From Polynucleobacter bastaniensis (GTDB lineage Bacteria; Pseudomonadota; Gammaproteobacteria; Burkholderiales; Burkholderiaceae): a stretch of 64,000 nt of DNA. The notes under the pieces are model-generated. The model ran no database searches. It saw only the letters and a list, made by a program, of their open reading frames with translations, and was not told the DNA's origin. This document shows positions 31,320 through 43,886 of the stretch, one piece after another. How positions within the stretch are numbered: the first letter of the stretch is position 1; every line of letters begins with the position of its first letter. Made by a program: the position numbers and the translations under genes. Location of the stretch: NCBI RefSeq assembly GCF_018882205.1, contig NZ_JACVOU010000006.1, positions 1 to 64,000 of the forward strand, given 5' to 3'.

Positions 31320-32294
31320 TTAAACCTGAGCCCCAAAGTTGGGGTCATCGCTACGCGTTACATCATCCGGCTTTTTATCACTCTTCACTAAATCTTCTCG
31401 TGTTATACCTAGCCACATAACTAGGGCTGCCGCCACGAATACTGAAGAGTAGATACCAAACAAAATACCAATAGTGAGGGCTAGAGCAAAGTAGAAGAGG
31501 GTAGGGCCACCAAAAATCAACATTGCCAAAACCATCATCTCGGTACTGCCGTGAGTAATTACGGTACGACTGATAGTACTCGTAATAGCGTTATCAATAA
31601 TCTCGCGGGTATTCATTTTGCGGTATTTACGGAAATTTTCACGAATACGGTCAAAGATCACCACTGACTCATTGACTGAGTAGCCCAATACAGCCAATAC
31701 CGCAGCCAGAACAGAGAGTGAGAACTCCCACTGGAAGAAGGCAAAGAAGCCCAGAATAATCACAATGTCATGTAAGTTCGCAATGATGCCGGCAACAGCA
31801 AATTTCCACTCAAAACGGAAAGAGAGATAAATCACGATGCCGATGATCACAAATAGTAGTGCCATCAGTCCATCTATTGCTAGCTCTCGCCCAACCTGTG
31901 GACCAACGAACTCAACGCGCTGTAGCTTGACGCCTGAAGTGGCTGGCTCAAGTACTTGCATGACCGCTGCACTTTGATCTGCAGAGGAAATTATTTTTCC
32001 CTCGGCATCTTTTTGGAGAGGCAGGCGAATCATTACATCACGCGAACTGCCAAAGTTCTGAATCTGAGTATCGGCATAACCCAGTTTTTCTACCTTAGAT
32101 CTAATTGAATCTAAGGGAGCTGTTTGTGGATAAGAAACTTCCATCACTGTACCGCCGGTAAACTCAATTGATAAGTGAAGACCGTTTTGCCAGAGGAAGA
32201 AAACAGCAGCTAAGAAGGTGATTAAAGAAATCGCATTGAGCGCCAATGCATGGCGCATAAAAGGAATATCTTTTTTGATCCGGAAAAATTCCAT
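31320..32294 (-). CDS. secF: Protein translocase subunit SecF
   Basis: Partner of SecD in the proton-driven step that pulls exported proteins through SecYEG. The 324-residue protein has a first membrane helix (about 17-35) followed by the periplasmic loop beginning LHLSIEFTGGTVMEV. Five further helices form the RND-like bundle, with LAVLGYSVNESVVIFDRIRE and the HGSTEMMVLAMLIFGG region. It follows secD by 3 bases in yajC-secD-secF. Confidence 0.96.
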   Translation of the reverse strand: MEFFRIKKDIPFMRHALALNAISLITFLAAVFFLWQNGLHLSIEFTGGTVMEVSYPQTAPLDSIRSKVEKLGYADTQIQNFGSSRDVMIRLPLQKDAEGKIISSADQSAAVMQVLEPATSGVKLQRVEFVGPQVGRELAIDGLMALLFVIIGIVIYLSFRFEWKFAVAGIIANLHDIVIILGFFAFFQWEFSLSVLAAVLAVLGYSVNESVVIFDRIRENFRKYRKMNTREIIDNAITSTISRTVITHGSTEMMVLAMLIFGGPTLFYFALALTIGILFGIYSSVFVAAALVMWLGITREDLVKSDKKPDDVTRSDDPNFGAQV

Positions 32295-32297
32295 GAC

Positions 32298-34157
32298 TTA
32301 TTTCTCCTGTGAGCGCCAAACTTGGCCGATAGCGAGTTTCTGAACTTTTTTACCCCTGCCGTACCAGAGGTTAACAAGGCCACGTGAGAAAAAGACTGCT
32401 GAAAACATGGAAGTTAAAATGCCAAGGCAATGTACTACTGCGAAGCCTTTAATTGGGCCAGAGCCAAATGCCAGTAATGCAAGACCAGCGATTAAGGTGG
32501 TGACGTTTGAATCCAAAATAGTTGCCCAGGCCTTATCAAAGCCAACAGCAATCGCTGTTTGTGGAGCAGTGCCGTTACGCAGCTCCTCACGAATACGTTC
32601 GTTGATCAAGACGTTAGAGTCAATCGCCATACCTAGTGCTAATGCCATCGCAGCAATTCCTGGCAAGGTTAAGGTGGCCTGTAGCATCGACAGCACAGAA
32701 ATCAAGAGTAGTAAATTCACTGCTAGGGCTACTACTGAGAAAGTGCCAAATAGGAGGTAGTAAGCAATCATGAAAATAGAGATTGCTCCAAAGCCAATGA
32801 TCAGTGACTTGAAACCCTTTTCGATATTTTCCGCACCCAGACTTGGTCCGATCGTGCGCTCTTCAATGATTTCCATTGGCGCTGCTAATGAGCCTGCGCG
32901 CAACAAGAGGGCTAAGTCATTTGCACTCTCGGTAGTTGGTTGGCCAGTAATTTGAAACTTAGAGCCAAACTCACCTTGAATCGTGGCAATGGTGAGAACC
33001 TCACCCTTACCTTTTTCAAACAAGATCATGCCCATCGGTTTGCCGATGTTTTCACGTGTCACTTCTTGCATGACGCGACCACCAGCAGCATCTAAAGAGA
33101 TGTTCACTGCAGGGCGCTGGTTCTGATCAAAGCCGGCGCTTGCATCGGTAATACGATCACCACTAAAGATGACCGATTTTTTGAATACGCCCTGACGGTT
33201 TTCGCCAAAACGGAATACATCCATACCTGGAGGTGGAGTCTCACCAATGGCGATAGTCGAAACGATGGGGTCAGCTAGCCTGGACTCCAAAGTTGCAGTA
33301 CGACCAATGATGTCCTTGGCGCGCGCAGTATCTTGCACGCCTGGAAGCTGTACAACAATTCGCTCTTCACCTTGTTGCTGAATCACTGGCTCTTTTACGG
33401 CCAGCTCATTCACACGCTTATTGAGTGTGACAATATTTTGTTTTACAGCGTTATCTTGAATTTCTTTCAAGGCAGTCGGTTTAAATTCACCAACCAGTTT
33501 TGGAGATAGGCCAGTTGGCTTAATTTGCCAGGTCAGATCAGGCTGACTAGTCATTAATACAGTACGTGCCCTCTCAGCATCTTCAGTACTACCGAATGTG
33601 AGGGTGATGGAGTCTTGGCCGCGCTCAATACCCTGCTGACGAATCGATTTATCACGCAGCTGACTGCGAATATCCGTTGCCAAAGAGGTCACCTTCTTTT
33701 GAACGGCACCTTTCATATCCACTTGTAGCAAGAAGTACACGCCGCCACGCAAATCAAGTCCAAGGGGCATCGGTAGAGCATTGATTGCGTTTAGCCAGCC
33801 CGGTGTATTAGAAAGTAGGTTTAATGCGACTGTGAAATTAGGTTCGTTTTGATCGATGTTCAATTTCTGTTGCAGCAAGTCGCGTGCACGAAGTTGGATG
33901 TCGGTATTGTTAAAACGAATTTTGATGGAACCTACGCTACCGGTAGATTCAAAGAAGATGCCGGTGTTACTAATGTTGTCATCACTCAGAATCTTTTCTA
34001 CTCGAGACTGTGTCGCCAAATCAACCTTGATGGTTGGCTTGGCGGACGAGACTTGAACCGCCGGCGCCTCTCCGAAGAAATTGGGTAATGAATATAGTCC
34101 CCCGATCATTAAAGCGAGCAGGATGACTATGTATTTCCAGAGGGGGTAGCGATTCAT
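32298..34157 (-). CDS. secD: Protein translocase subunit SecD
   Basis: The larger subunit of SecDF. The 619-residue protein has an N-terminal membrane helix (WKYIVILLALMIGGLYSLPNFF), then large periplasmic P1 domains (about 30-440) including MPLGLDLRGGVYFLLQVDM and VVQLPGVQDTARAKDIIGRTATLE. A C-terminal bundle of five helices carries GMAIDSNVLINERIREELR. It starts 25 bases after yajC, with the queA-tgt genes further upstream in the same direction. Confidence 0.96.
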   Translation of the reverse strand: MNRYPLWKYIVILLALMIGGLYSLPNFFGEAPAVQVSSAKPTIKVDLATQSRVEKILSDDNISNTGIFFESTGSVGSIKIRFNNTDIQLRARDLLQQKLNIDQNEPNFTVALNLLSNTPGWLNAINALPMPLGLDLRGGVYFLLQVDMKGAVQKKVTSLATDIRSQLRDKSIRQQGIERGQDSITLTFGSTEDAERARTVLMTSQPDLTWQIKPTGLSPKLVGEFKPTALKEIQDNAVKQNIVTLNKRVNELAVKEPVIQQQGEERIVVQLPGVQDTARAKDIIGRTATLESRLADPIVSTIAIGETPPPGMDVFRFGENRQGVFKKSVIFSGDRITDASAGFDQNQRPAVNISLDAAGGRVMQEVTRENIGKPMGMILFEKGKGEVLTIATIQGEFGSKFQITGQPTTESANDLALLLRAGSLAAPMEIIEERTIGPSLGAENIEKGFKSLIIGFGAISIFMIAYYLLFGTFSVVALAVNLLLLISVLSMLQATLTLPGIAAMALALGMAIDSNVLINERIREELRNGTAPQTAIAVGFDKAWATILDSNVTTLIAGLALLAFGSGPIKGFAVVHCLGILTSMFSAVFFSRGLVNLWYGRGKKVQKLAIGQVWRSQEK

Positions 34158-34182
34158 ATTGAGGTACTTTTAAACAAACGTA

Positions 34183-34509
34183 TTAAGCAGACTTCAGTGA
34201 GCCTTTTGGTAATACTGTTGTGATGGCGCCTTTTTGCATTTGCACTTCAGTGCCAGCAGCAATTTCAACCGTTACTACTTGGTCTTTTAATGCAGTTACT
34301 TTGCCGATGATGCCGCCAACAGTCACTACCTCGTCGCCAACAGAAAGAGACTCCAGCATTGCTTTAGTTTCTTTTTGACGCTTCATTTGTGGGCGAATCA
34401 TGATGAAGTACAAGACTGCAAACATCAACACAAGGGGAAGGAAGCTCATCAAGCCACCAGAATCTGCGCCCGCGGCTGGGGCCTGAGCAAAAGCGTTACT
34501 AATCCACAT
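34183..34509 (-). CDS. yajC: Preprotein translocase subunit YajC
   Basis: A small inner-membrane protein that associates with SecDF. It has 108 residues: one membrane helix (about 21-39, SFLPLVLMFAVLYFIMIRP) and a cytoplasmic part with LSVGDEVVTVGGIIGKV. A perfect GGAGG lies 6 bases before the ATG at 34509. The 135-base spacer to tgt contains a short direct repeat but no terminator. Confidence 0.96.
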   Translation of the reverse strand: MWISNAFAQAPAAGADSGGLMSFLPLVLMFAVLYFIMIRPQMKRQKETKAMLESLSVGDEVVTVGGIIGKVTALKDQVVTVEIAAGTEVQMQKGAITTVLPKGSLKSA

Positions 34510-34644
34510 ACAAAACCTCCGTTAATTACCAGTTGAAAACTGCTTCAAAAAACTGCTTCAGTTTTAGGCTTGTAAAGCGAAGCCGTAAACCCGCAATTCT
34601 AAACTGTATGGGGCTTTGAGCGCTTATTTACGCCCCTATGGCTA
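34510..34644 (-). other. tgt-yajC spacer with short direct repeat
   Basis: A 135-base spacer. AACTGCTTCA occurs twice in tandem (about 34538-34560) separated by a few A residues. No promoter, terminator or small ORF is convincing; yajC may have its own promoter here. Confidence 0.4.
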
Positions 34645-36845
<2,201 letters not shown>

Positions 36846-36875
36846 AGCATTACCATCAGGTATTGGATTTTAACG

Positions 36876-38972
36876 ATGACAACTAAGCGAACGCCAACTG
36901 CACTCGAAAAAATGGGTTTAAACAGCCCTATGGCACTTGCTTTGCATCTGCCATCCCGCTACGAGGATGAGACGGAGCTCTTCAGCATTGAGGAGGCCTT
37001 AGGTCTGGGAAGATTTCATTCGATCCAGACTCAGGGCGTCGTGATTCGTAATCAGGTGACGTTTCGCCCCAGAAGACAGTTATTAGTCACGATTGAGGAC
37101 GAAACTGCTTCACTGCAACTACGCTTTCTCAATTTCTATCCTAGCCAGCAAAAGCAAATGGCAGTCGGTAGTCACATCCGGGTGCGGGGTGAAATTCGAG
37201 AGGGTTATCAAGGTGCGGAGATAGTTCACCCTACTGTTCGTGCAGTAATTCCAGAGGCACCACTGCCAGCGAGCCTGACCCCCGTTTATCCAGCCAGCGC
37301 TGGAATCTCACAAACTATGATTCGCAAGGCAGTGCTCAAAGCCCTTCAAGATGCAAGCCTAAAAGAGAGCTTGGCAGAATTTTTACCATCCAAACTCATG
37401 GCAGAAATTCTGCTAACAAGTGATTGGCCACCGCTGCAAGATGCAATTACTTATTTACACCAGCCACCTGCTGATGCCAATACCCAAGCACTTTTAGAGC
37501 GCACGCATCCTGCCTGGCGCCGCGTGCAGTTTGAGGAATTACTCGCTCAGCAGATTTCTTTAAAGCGAGCGCACGCCATCCGAAGAGAAAGGCGTTCCCC
37601 TAGTTTTGTGAAGAGTCAGCAAGCAAGTAATACAAACAAAATAAGCAAAACAAAAAACAGCATTGAAGATGGCTTGCTGACAGTCCTGCCCTTCAAGCTG
37701 ACAGGTGCTCAAGCTCGTGTCTGGTCGGAGATTGGATCCGATTTATCAAATACCTTTCCAATGAATCGCTTATTGCAAGGCGATGTTGGTAGTGGGAAAA
37801 CGGTGGTTGCAGCATTGGCTGCTGCGCGTGCGATGGATCATGGCTATCAAGCTGCCATCATGGCGCCGACAGAGATTCTGGCAGAGCAGCACTACCTCAA
37901 AATGCAGGAATGGTTTGAGCCCTTAGGAGTAAAGATTACTTGGCTCTCTGGAAGCTTGAAAGCTAAGGAAAAACGACTCGCACAAGAAATGATTGAGAGC
38001 GGTGAGGCTAAAATCATTATTGGTACACATGCACTCATTCAGGATAAGGTAAGTTTTGCAAAGTTGGGTTTAGCAGTCATTGATGAGCAACATCGTTTTG
38101 GCGTGAGACAGCGTTTAGAGATTCAGCAACGTGTTGGCTCGGAACTGTTTTATTGCCACCAATTAATGATGTCGGCTACCCCGATTCCACGGACTCTGGC
38201 AATGACCTACTACGCTGACTTAGACGTTTCTGTCATTGATGAATTGCCTCCCGGCCGCAAACCAATTGCAACTAAGGTAGTGAAGTCAGCGCGTAGGGAT
38301 GAGGTAATTGGTGGATTACATGATTGGTTGGTAAAGGGGCTGCAAGCCTATTGGGTTTGTCCTTTGATTGAAGAGTCTGAAGTTCTGCAATTGCAAACAG
38401 CGGTTGAAAGTTTTGAACAGTTAACTCAGGCTTTACCAAACTTCAAAGTAGGCCTAGTTCATGGTCGCCTGAAGAGTGAGGAGAAGGCTGCAGTAATGGC
38501 AGCCTTCAAGGCCAATGAAATCCAACTATTGGTAGCGACAACCGTGATTGAAGTTGGGGTGGATGTGCCTAATGCAGCACTGATGGTGATCGAGCACGCT
38601 GAACGTTTTGGCTATGCACAGATTCATCAATTACGTGGACGTGTTGGGCGCGGTTCGGCTGATTCAGTCTGTATCTTGATGTATGCGGAACCACTATCTA
38701 TGGCTGCCAAGGAACGCCTACAAACTTTACGAGAAACGTCAGACGGATTCGTAATCGCAGAGCGCGACTTGTCGCTTCGTGGTCCAGGTGAATTATTGGG
38801 GGCCAAACAATCTGGGGATGCGATGTTGCGATTTGTCGACCTGCAACGGGATGCCTGGCTGATTGAGCTGGCTCAGACAGCGGCAGAGCGTCTGTTAGCT
38901 GAGCATGGCGACCTAGTAGAAAGACATCTGGAGCGTTGGCTTGGCTCTCGCACTGAGTTTCTAAAAGCTTGA
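36876..38972 (+). CDS. recG: ATP-dependent DNA helicase RecG
   Basis: Branched-DNA helicase that reverses stalled forks and processes R- and D-loops. From ATG 36876 it has 698 residues, normal for RecG. An N-terminal OB-fold wedge domain (VVIRNQVTFRPRRQLLVTIED) precedes the helicase motifs: Walker A GDVGSGKT, DEQHRFGVRQR, MSATPIPRTLA, ATTVIEVGVDVPNA and HQLRGRVGRG. The frame extends to an ATG at 36792 but this lies inside divergent queA, so the inner start is chosen. ubiA follows after 48 bases. Confidence 0.96.
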   Translation: MTTKRTPTALEKMGLNSPMALALHLPSRYEDETELFSIEEALGLGRFHSIQTQGVVIRNQVTFRPRRQLLVTIEDETASLQLRFLNFYPSQQKQMAVGSHIRVRGEIREGYQGAEIVHPTVRAVIPEAPLPASLTPVYPASAGISQTMIRKAVLKALQDASLKESLAEFLPSKLMAEILLTSDWPPLQDAITYLHQPPADANTQALLERTHPAWRRVQFEELLAQQISLKRAHAIRRERRSPSFVKSQQASNTNKISKTKNSIEDGLLTVLPFKLTGAQARVWSEIGSDLSNTFPMNRLLQGDVGSGKTVVAALAAARAMDHGYQAAIMAPTEILAEQHYLKMQEWFEPLGVKITWLSGSLKAKEKRLAQEMIESGEAKIIIGTHALIQDKVSFAKLGLAVIDEQHRFGVRQRLEIQQRVGSELFYCHQLMMSATPIPRTLAMTYYADLDVSVIDELPPGRKPIATKVVKSARRDEVIGGLHDWLVKGLQAYWVCPLIEESEVLQLQTAVESFEQLTQALPNFKVGLVHGRLKSEEKAAVMAAFKANEIQLLVATTVIEVGVDVPNAALMVIEHAERFGYAQIHQLRGRVGRGSADSVCILMYAEPLSMAAKERLQTLRETSDGFVIAERDLSLRGPGELLGAKQSGDAMLRFVDLQRDAWLIELAQTAAERLLAEHGDLVERHLERWLGSRTEFLKA

Positions 38973-39020
38973 TAATTACACCATGACTCTGATTGCAAAT
39001 AAAGAAAGACTAATTATCTG

Positions 39021-39872
39021 ATGCGCGATCGTCTTGTTGCTTACGCTTATCTAATCCGTCTGGATAAACCGATCGGAACGCTATTACTATTGTGGCCAAC
39101 CTTGTGGGCCCTTTGGCTAGCGAGTGGTGGTTTTCCTCAATGGCAGCTCTTGATTATTTTTATCTTAGGAACATTTTTAATGCGTAGTGCCGGTTGCGCT
39201 ATGAATGACTATGCAGATCAAGATTTTGATCGCCATGTTTTGAGAACTAAAGAGCGACCTATTACGAGTGGAAAGATTTCTGGAAAAGAAGCATTAGCAG
39301 TTGCAGCCACTTTGGCATTGATGGCCTACATACTGATTCAACCTCTAAATACTTTAACTCAAGAACTCTCTTTCTTTGCCTTGGCAGTTGTGATTATTTA
39401 CCCTTTCACCAAACGCTTCTTTGCTATTCCGCAAGCAGTCCTGGGTATTGCCTTTGGCTTTGGAATTCCGATGGCCTATGCCGCTGTATTGGATTTCATT
39501 CCAATGGAGGCTTGGATTTTGTTTGTGGGCAATATCTTCTGGGCGATTGCTTACGATACAGCTTATGCCATGGTTGATCGTGATGATGATGTGCGTTTGG
39601 GTTTGCGCACCTCAGCTATTACCTTTGGTCGTTTTGATGTTCTCGTAATTGCCTTGAGTTACTGCGCACTATTTCTGAGCCAGATTTGGGTTGCTCAACT
39701 AGCTAATCTCAATAATTACTTTTGGGTGGGTTGGTGCTTTGCTGTAGCTTGCGCCCTATATCACCTGAAGTTAGTGGCTAGTCGCAAGCGGGAAGATTGC
39801 TTCAAGGCATTTCGCCACAACAACTGGTTGGGTGGATTCTTATTTCTGGGAATTCTATTAGGTCTTACCTAA
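39021..39872 (+). CDS. ubiA: 4-hydroxybenzoate octaprenyltransferase
   Basis: Integral inner-membrane enzyme that prenylates 4-hydroxybenzoate in ubiquinone synthesis. The 283-residue protein has about eight membrane helices. The first Asp-rich motif is NDYADQDFD (with [19 protein letters not shown] upstream); the second is [19 protein letters not shown]. The C-terminus overlaps convergent proC by 15 bases. Confidence 0.96.
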   Translation: MRDRLVAYAYLIRLDKPIGTLLLLWPTLWALWLASGGFPQWQLLIIFILGTFLMRSAGCAMNDYADQDFDRHVLRTKERPITSGKISGKEALAVAATLALMAYILIQPLNTLTQELSFFALAVVIIYPFTKRFFAIPQAVLGIAFGFGIPMAYAAVLDFIPMEAWILFVGNIFWAIAYDTAYAMVDRDDDVRLGLRTSAITFGRFDVLVIALSYCALFLSQIWVAQLANLNNYFWVGWCFAVACALYHLKLVASRKREDCFKAFRHNNWLGGFLFLGILLGLT

Positions 39873-40718
39873 TTCATCGCCCATGGCTTTACCGCGTTGA
39901 CTAGCCGCATCAATTGCTTTTTCAAGCGCACCATGCCAATCGAGTTGCGTGAGTATCTCTAGCGCAGCAGCAGTAGTGCCACCCTTGGAAGTAACGCGTT
40001 CACGCAGTACACCCGCATGCTCATCTGAGTTATGGGCCAATTGTGTAGCGCCCTCTAAGGTAGCATAAGCAAGTTTGCGAGCGGTAGCCGAGTCCAACCC
40101 CAGTTTCTCGCCACTCGATTGCATGGCCTCTAAGAACGCAAAAACGTAGGCGGGACCACTTCCAGAAACAGCGGTAACCGCATCCATGAGTTTTTCTTCA
40201 TTCACCCAGACTGCTTGACCTACTGCATTACAAATAGTTTCTGCCAAGGCGCGGTCAGATGCATTGACCGCAGCATCAGCGAATAGCCCAGTAATGCCCT
40301 TACCAATTAATGCTGGGGTATTAGGCATCGCACGTACACAGCGCTCATGATCAAGCCAGCGACTCATATCTTTAAGACGAATGCTCGCAGCAATGCTGAG
40401 AATAAGTGGACCTGGTGCCGTCGCATGCTTGAGTTTTGCACTTAAAGACTTGGCTGCCACATTAAAGTCCTGGGGTTTAATTGCCATGACTACGATATTG
40501 TTTTTAGAGAAGTTAAAAGCAATTTGATCCAAAGCGCCAATGATTTGCACGCCAAAATCTTGGTGCAACTGCAAGCCAGTACTAGCATTTGCCTCGACTA
40601 CAGACAGTTGATTGGCCTCAAAACCATTAGCTAGTAGGCCGCTAATTAAAGCGCGACCCATATTGCCACCCCCAATGAAGGTGATGTGGGCATTTTGGTT
40701 TGTTTGTTGTGTGCTCAT
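39858..40718 (-). CDS. proC: Pyrroline-5-carboxylate reductase
   Basis: Last step of proline synthesis, reducing P5C with NAD(P)H. The 286-residue protein has an N-terminal Rossmann motif [37 protein letters not shown] and the C-terminal signature ([20 protein letters not shown], here [17 protein letters not shown]). It starts within the last 4 bases of yggS and ends overlapping ubiA. The yggS-proC pairing is common in bacteria. Confidence 0.96.
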   Translation of the reverse strand: MSTQQTNQNAHITFIGGGNMGRALISGLLANGFEANQLSVVEANASTGLQLHQDFGVQIIGALDQIAFNFSKNNIVVMAIKPQDFNVAAKSLSAKLKHATAPGPLILSIAASIRLKDMSRWLDHERCVRAMPNTPALIGKGITGLFADAAVNASDRALAETICNAVGQAVWVNEEKLMDAVTAVSGSGPAYVFAFLEAMQSSGEKLGLDSATARKLAYATLEGATQLAHNSDEHAGVLRERVTSKGGTTAAALEILTQLDWHGALEKAIDAASQRGKAMGDELGKT

Positions 40719-41440
40719 GCCTTGATCTTATCGCGCTTCCCAAAAATGGCGCTACCTACACGTACCATGGTACTGCCTTCAGTGACTGCAGCCTCCAGAT
40801 CATCAGACATTCCCATGGAGAGCGTATCAAAGAAATCATACCCATCATCACCAATATGCTTTGCCTTAATTCCGACAAAGCATTCTCGAACAGAAGCTAA
40901 AGATTGACGTTGCTGGTTGACATCATCGCTAGGTGCAGGGATGGCCATGAGTCCACGCAGAACTAAATTAGGTAATTTGGAGATCGCATCGCAAAGAGCA
41001 TCGACCTCTTCGAGAGAAATACCGCTTTTACTATCTTCTTCGCTGACATTAATCTGAACGCAAACCTGCAATGGCTCTAAGTTGGAAAATTCTCCGCGTT
41101 GAGTAGAAAGGCGTTCTGCAATTTTGATGCGATCAATACTGTGTACCCAGTCAAAATGTTCCGCAACATCACGTGTCTTATTGCTTTGTAGTGGGCCAAT
41201 AAAATGCCACTCTAGCCAAGGGCGCAATTTAGCAAGTTGCTGAATTTTTTCAACGCCTTCTTGGACATAATTTTCACCAAAAGCAGTTTGCCCGACATGC
41301 ATAGCCTCCTCAATCGCTATAGCGGGAAAGGTTTTGCTGACAGCAAGTAGTTGAATGTCCTCAGGCTCACGTTTAGCCGCCAAAGCTGCCAGTTCAAGTC
41401 GCTGCCTCAACATCATAAGGTTTGTGGTGACTTGACTCAT
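40715..41440 (-). CDS. yggS: PLP homeostasis protein (YggS/PLPBP family)
   Basis: A fold-type III, single-domain PLP-binding protein that buffers free PLP and affects amino-acid metabolism; it has no known enzymatic activity. The 241-residue protein has the PLP lysine K36 in LLAVSKTFP, then FGENYVQEGVEK, WHFIGPLQSNKTRDV, VHSIDRIKIAERL, LRGLMAIP and the C-terminal SMGMSDDLEAAVTEGSTMVRVGSAIFG region. It overlaps both glcF (4 bases) and proC (4 bases), so translation of the three is coupled. Confidence 0.95.
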   Translation of the reverse strand: MSQVTTNLMMLRQRLELAALAAKREPEDIQLLAVSKTFPAIAIEEAMHVGQTAFGENYVQEGVEKIQQLAKLRPWLEWHFIGPLQSNKTRDVAEHFDWVHSIDRIKIAERLSTQRGEFSNLEPLQVCVQINVSEEDSKSGISLEEVDALCDAISKLPNLVLRGLMAIPAPSDDVNQQRQSLASVRECFVGIKAKHIGDDGYDFFDTLSMGMSDDLEAAVTEGSTMVRVGSAIFGKRDKIKA

Positions 41441-42717
41441 GATGGGATTCGGTTTTTTTGACTAATGAGTTGGTCAACAATCTCAATCCAATGCATGACT
41501 GGATTGTCATCTTGTTGAAGATGAGTGATGCAGCCAATATTTCCGGAAACAATGACTTGCGCTCCAGACTCTTCGCAGGCAGCATTGAGATGAGTTAGTT
41601 TGTTATTGCGTAACTGTTCTGAGAGTACTGGCTGGGTTACTGAATAGGTGCCTGCAGAACCACAACAAAGATGACTATCAGCGCATAAGCGCACGCCAAT
41701 ACCAATATTAGCTAACAGACCCTCTACTTTGCCGCGAATTTGTTGGCCATGTTGCAGTGTGCAGGGCGGGTGATAAACCACACCAGGTTTTGGATCACTA
41801 CCCACTAGGGCAACGAGCTCTTCCTGAAGTACTGGCAGGATTTCTGAAATATCTTTAGTGAGAGCGGAGATGGTCTTGGCCTTAACAGCGTACTGGGGAT
41901 CATTCGAAAGTAGATGGCCATAATCTTTGACCATCACGCCACAACCAGAAGCGGTCATCACAATGGCTTCAACGCCTTGCTCAACTTGCGGCCACCAGGC
42001 ATCGATATTTTGTTTAGCATTTTCTAGGCCACCCACTTGATCGTTTAGGTGGTGGCGCAATGCTCCACAGCAAGTAGCGTTAGGCGCGGAAATTAACTGA
42101 ATCTTGAGTGCATCTAAAACCCGTGCTGTTGCTGAGTTAATGTTTGGCAGCATGCCAGGTTGAACGCAGCCCTCGAGCAATAGCATCTTGCGTGAGTGGC
42201 TAGTCTGTGGCCTTGCATAAGGATCAGTGTTTGGATTGAGCGCTTTATTTTTAGCTTCCGGAATCTTGCGCTGGATACCACTCGGCATGAGTGGGCGAAC
42301 TAAGCGACCAATCGCCATCGCAGAATTAAATAACTTAGGGCTAGTTAAACCCTCTTTTAGGGCCCAGCGTGTGAGGCGCTGACCAAGAGGACGCTTGGGA
42401 GTGTTTTCTTCTGCCCACTTGCGCCCAATATCGACCAAGTTGCCGTATTGCACGCCACTAGGACAAGTACTTTCACAATTGCGGCAAGTCAGACAGCGAT
42501 CTAAATGCAGACGTGTTTTTTCGGTAGGGGCTTGGCCTTCCGCCATTTGTTTGATGAGGTAGATACGACCTCGGGGACCATCGAGCTCATCACCTAGTAA
42601 TTGGTAGGTAGGGCATGTAGCGGTGCAGAAGCCGCAGTGAACGCATTTGCCAAGAATTCTGGCGGCTTCAATACCCTCGGGAGTATTGACGAATTGGGGG
42701 GCGAGTTGAGTTTGCAT
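41437..42717 (-). CDS. glcF: Glycolate oxidase iron-sulfur subunit
   Basis: Electron-transfer subunit of the GlcDEF glycolate dehydrogenase. The 426-residue protein has two 4Fe-4S motifs, C25/C28/C31/C35 (CVHCGFCTATCP) and C75/C78/C81/C85 (CLTCRNCESTCP). Two CCG domains follow, with ATCCGALRHHL and HLCCGSAGTYS. It lies 20 bases after glcE and overlaps yggS by 4 bases. Confidence 0.96.
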   Translation of the reverse strand: MQTQLAPQFVNTPEGIEAARILGKCVHCGFCTATCPTYQLLGDELDGPRGRIYLIKQMAEGQAPTEKTRLHLDRCLTCRNCESTCPSGVQYGNLVDIGRKWAEENTPKRPLGQRLTRWALKEGLTSPKLFNSAMAIGRLVRPLMPSGIQRKIPEAKNKALNPNTDPYARPQTSHSRKMLLLEGCVQPGMLPNINSATARVLDALKIQLISAPNATCCGALRHHLNDQVGGLENAKQNIDAWWPQVEQGVEAIVMTASGCGVMVKDYGHLLSNDPQYAVKAKTISALTKDISEILPVLQEELVALVGSDPKPGVVYHPPCTLQHGQQIRGKVEGLLANIGIGVRLCADSHLCCGSAGTYSVTQPVLSEQLRNNKLTHLNAACEESGAQVIVSGNIGCITHLQQDDNPVMHWIEIVDQLISQKNRIPS

Positions 42718-42737
42718 AAGGGCGCTAAAAAAGATAC

Positions 42738-43886
42738 TTAGGGAAGGCGTGAAGTAGCAAATATGCCCGCAGGATCAAAGGCGGTTCTGAGGCGGGTTTG
42801 TACTGCCTCCAATGCAGTTGAGTGCACTTGCTCACTCAAAAGGGTAAAGCGTTGTGTGCCTGAGTCAACATTACTCCCTTGCTTAAAACGAGTTGCATGC
42901 CCACCATGAGCGCTCGCTAAGGCCTTGATAGAGGTAAAAGTAGCGTCATCACCCGGCGCCTTTATCCAGCGTTGCTGACCATGCCATTCCAAAGCAATGT
43001 CACCGTTCACATTTTGAAAAGCAAGTGTTCCACAGGCGGCTGGGAGTGCGAGGCGATATAAAGTTTCATCACTATTGAGGTTTGAAAAAACAGCTAATTG
43101 CTGTTCGCGCAAAGCGGCCCAAAATTTTGAAGCTACTTGAGGGTCTAGTTCGCTTGCATTGACAGCTGCACCCATGATTGGAATTGCTGCTTTGATTGCA
43201 GCAGCAGCACCGGCTAAGCGAATGGTGAGTTCACCATTACCACCGATTGAACTGCCGATCCAGCAGCTTGCTGAGAGTGGTAATGGCTGTCCTGCCCATT
43301 CATTTAGGAGCTGCAGTGCCCGTGCTTGGGTAATGTTGCAACGAAGAGATGCTGTAGCAGCTGGTCGCGGTAATACTTTTACGGAAGCTTCTAGCAACAG
43401 CGATAAGGTTCCCATTGATCCAGGCAATAAGCGTGAGACATCATATCCCGCAACGTTCTTCATCACCTTGCCCCCAAAGGATAGATCTTGGCCTTTACCG
43501 TCTAGGATGCGAGCACCCAGAACAAAATCCCGTAAATTACCAGCGCTAATGCGCCCCGGGCCTGCCAAGCCTGCAGCAATCGCTCCACCAAAAGTCGCGC
43601 GCTCTCCAAAGTGAGGGGGCTCAAATGCTAACACTTGATTCTTATCAGCTAGAGCGGCTTCAATTTCTTTTAGCGGTGTACCAGCGCACGCAGTAATCAC
43701 AAGCTCTTCAGGCTGGTATTCTAAAATCCCCGAGTAAGTGCGGGTATCTAACTTGGCATAAGAATTGGCATTCCCATACCAAGACTTTGTGCCGCCACCT
43801 TCAATCGATAAAGGAGTTTTATTTTTAACTGCCGCCAGAATTTGTTCTTGAAATAAGTCAATACTTGCATTGCTAGTTGCCGACAT
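42738..43886 (-). CDS. glcE: Glycolate oxidase FAD-binding subunit GlcE
   Basis: The second flavoprotein subunit of glycolate dehydrogenase. The 382-residue protein has a PCMH-type FAD domain (about 15-180) with PLSIEGGGTKSWYG, ACAGTPLKEIEAAL, FGGAIAAGLAGPGRISAGNLRDFVLG and GKVMKNVAGYDVSRLL. A shorter, less conserved C-terminal part follows. Its start overlaps the glcD stop by one base. Confidence 0.95.
   Translation of the reverse strand: MSATSNASIDLFQEQILAAVKNKTPLSIEGGGTKSWYGNANSYAKLDTRTYSGILEYQPEELVITACAGTPLKEIEAALADKNQVLAFEPPHFGERATFGGAIAAGLAGPGRISAGNLRDFVLGARILDGKGQDLSFGGKVMKNVAGYDVSRLLPGSMGTLSLLLEASVKVLPRPAATASLRCNITQARALQLLNEWAGQPLPLSASCWIGSSIGGNGELTIRLAGAAAAIKAAIPIMGAAVNASELDPQVASKFWAALREQQLAVFSNLNSDETLYRLALPAACGTLAFQNVNGDIALEWHGQQRWIKAPGDDATFTSIKALASAHGGHATRFKQGSNVDSGTQRFTLLSEQVHSTALEAVQTRLRTAFDPAGIFATSRLP

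Noticed and set aside
34538..34560. Tandem AACTGCTTCA repeats before yajC
   Set aside because: Only two short copies, no symmetry or known operator; could be chance.
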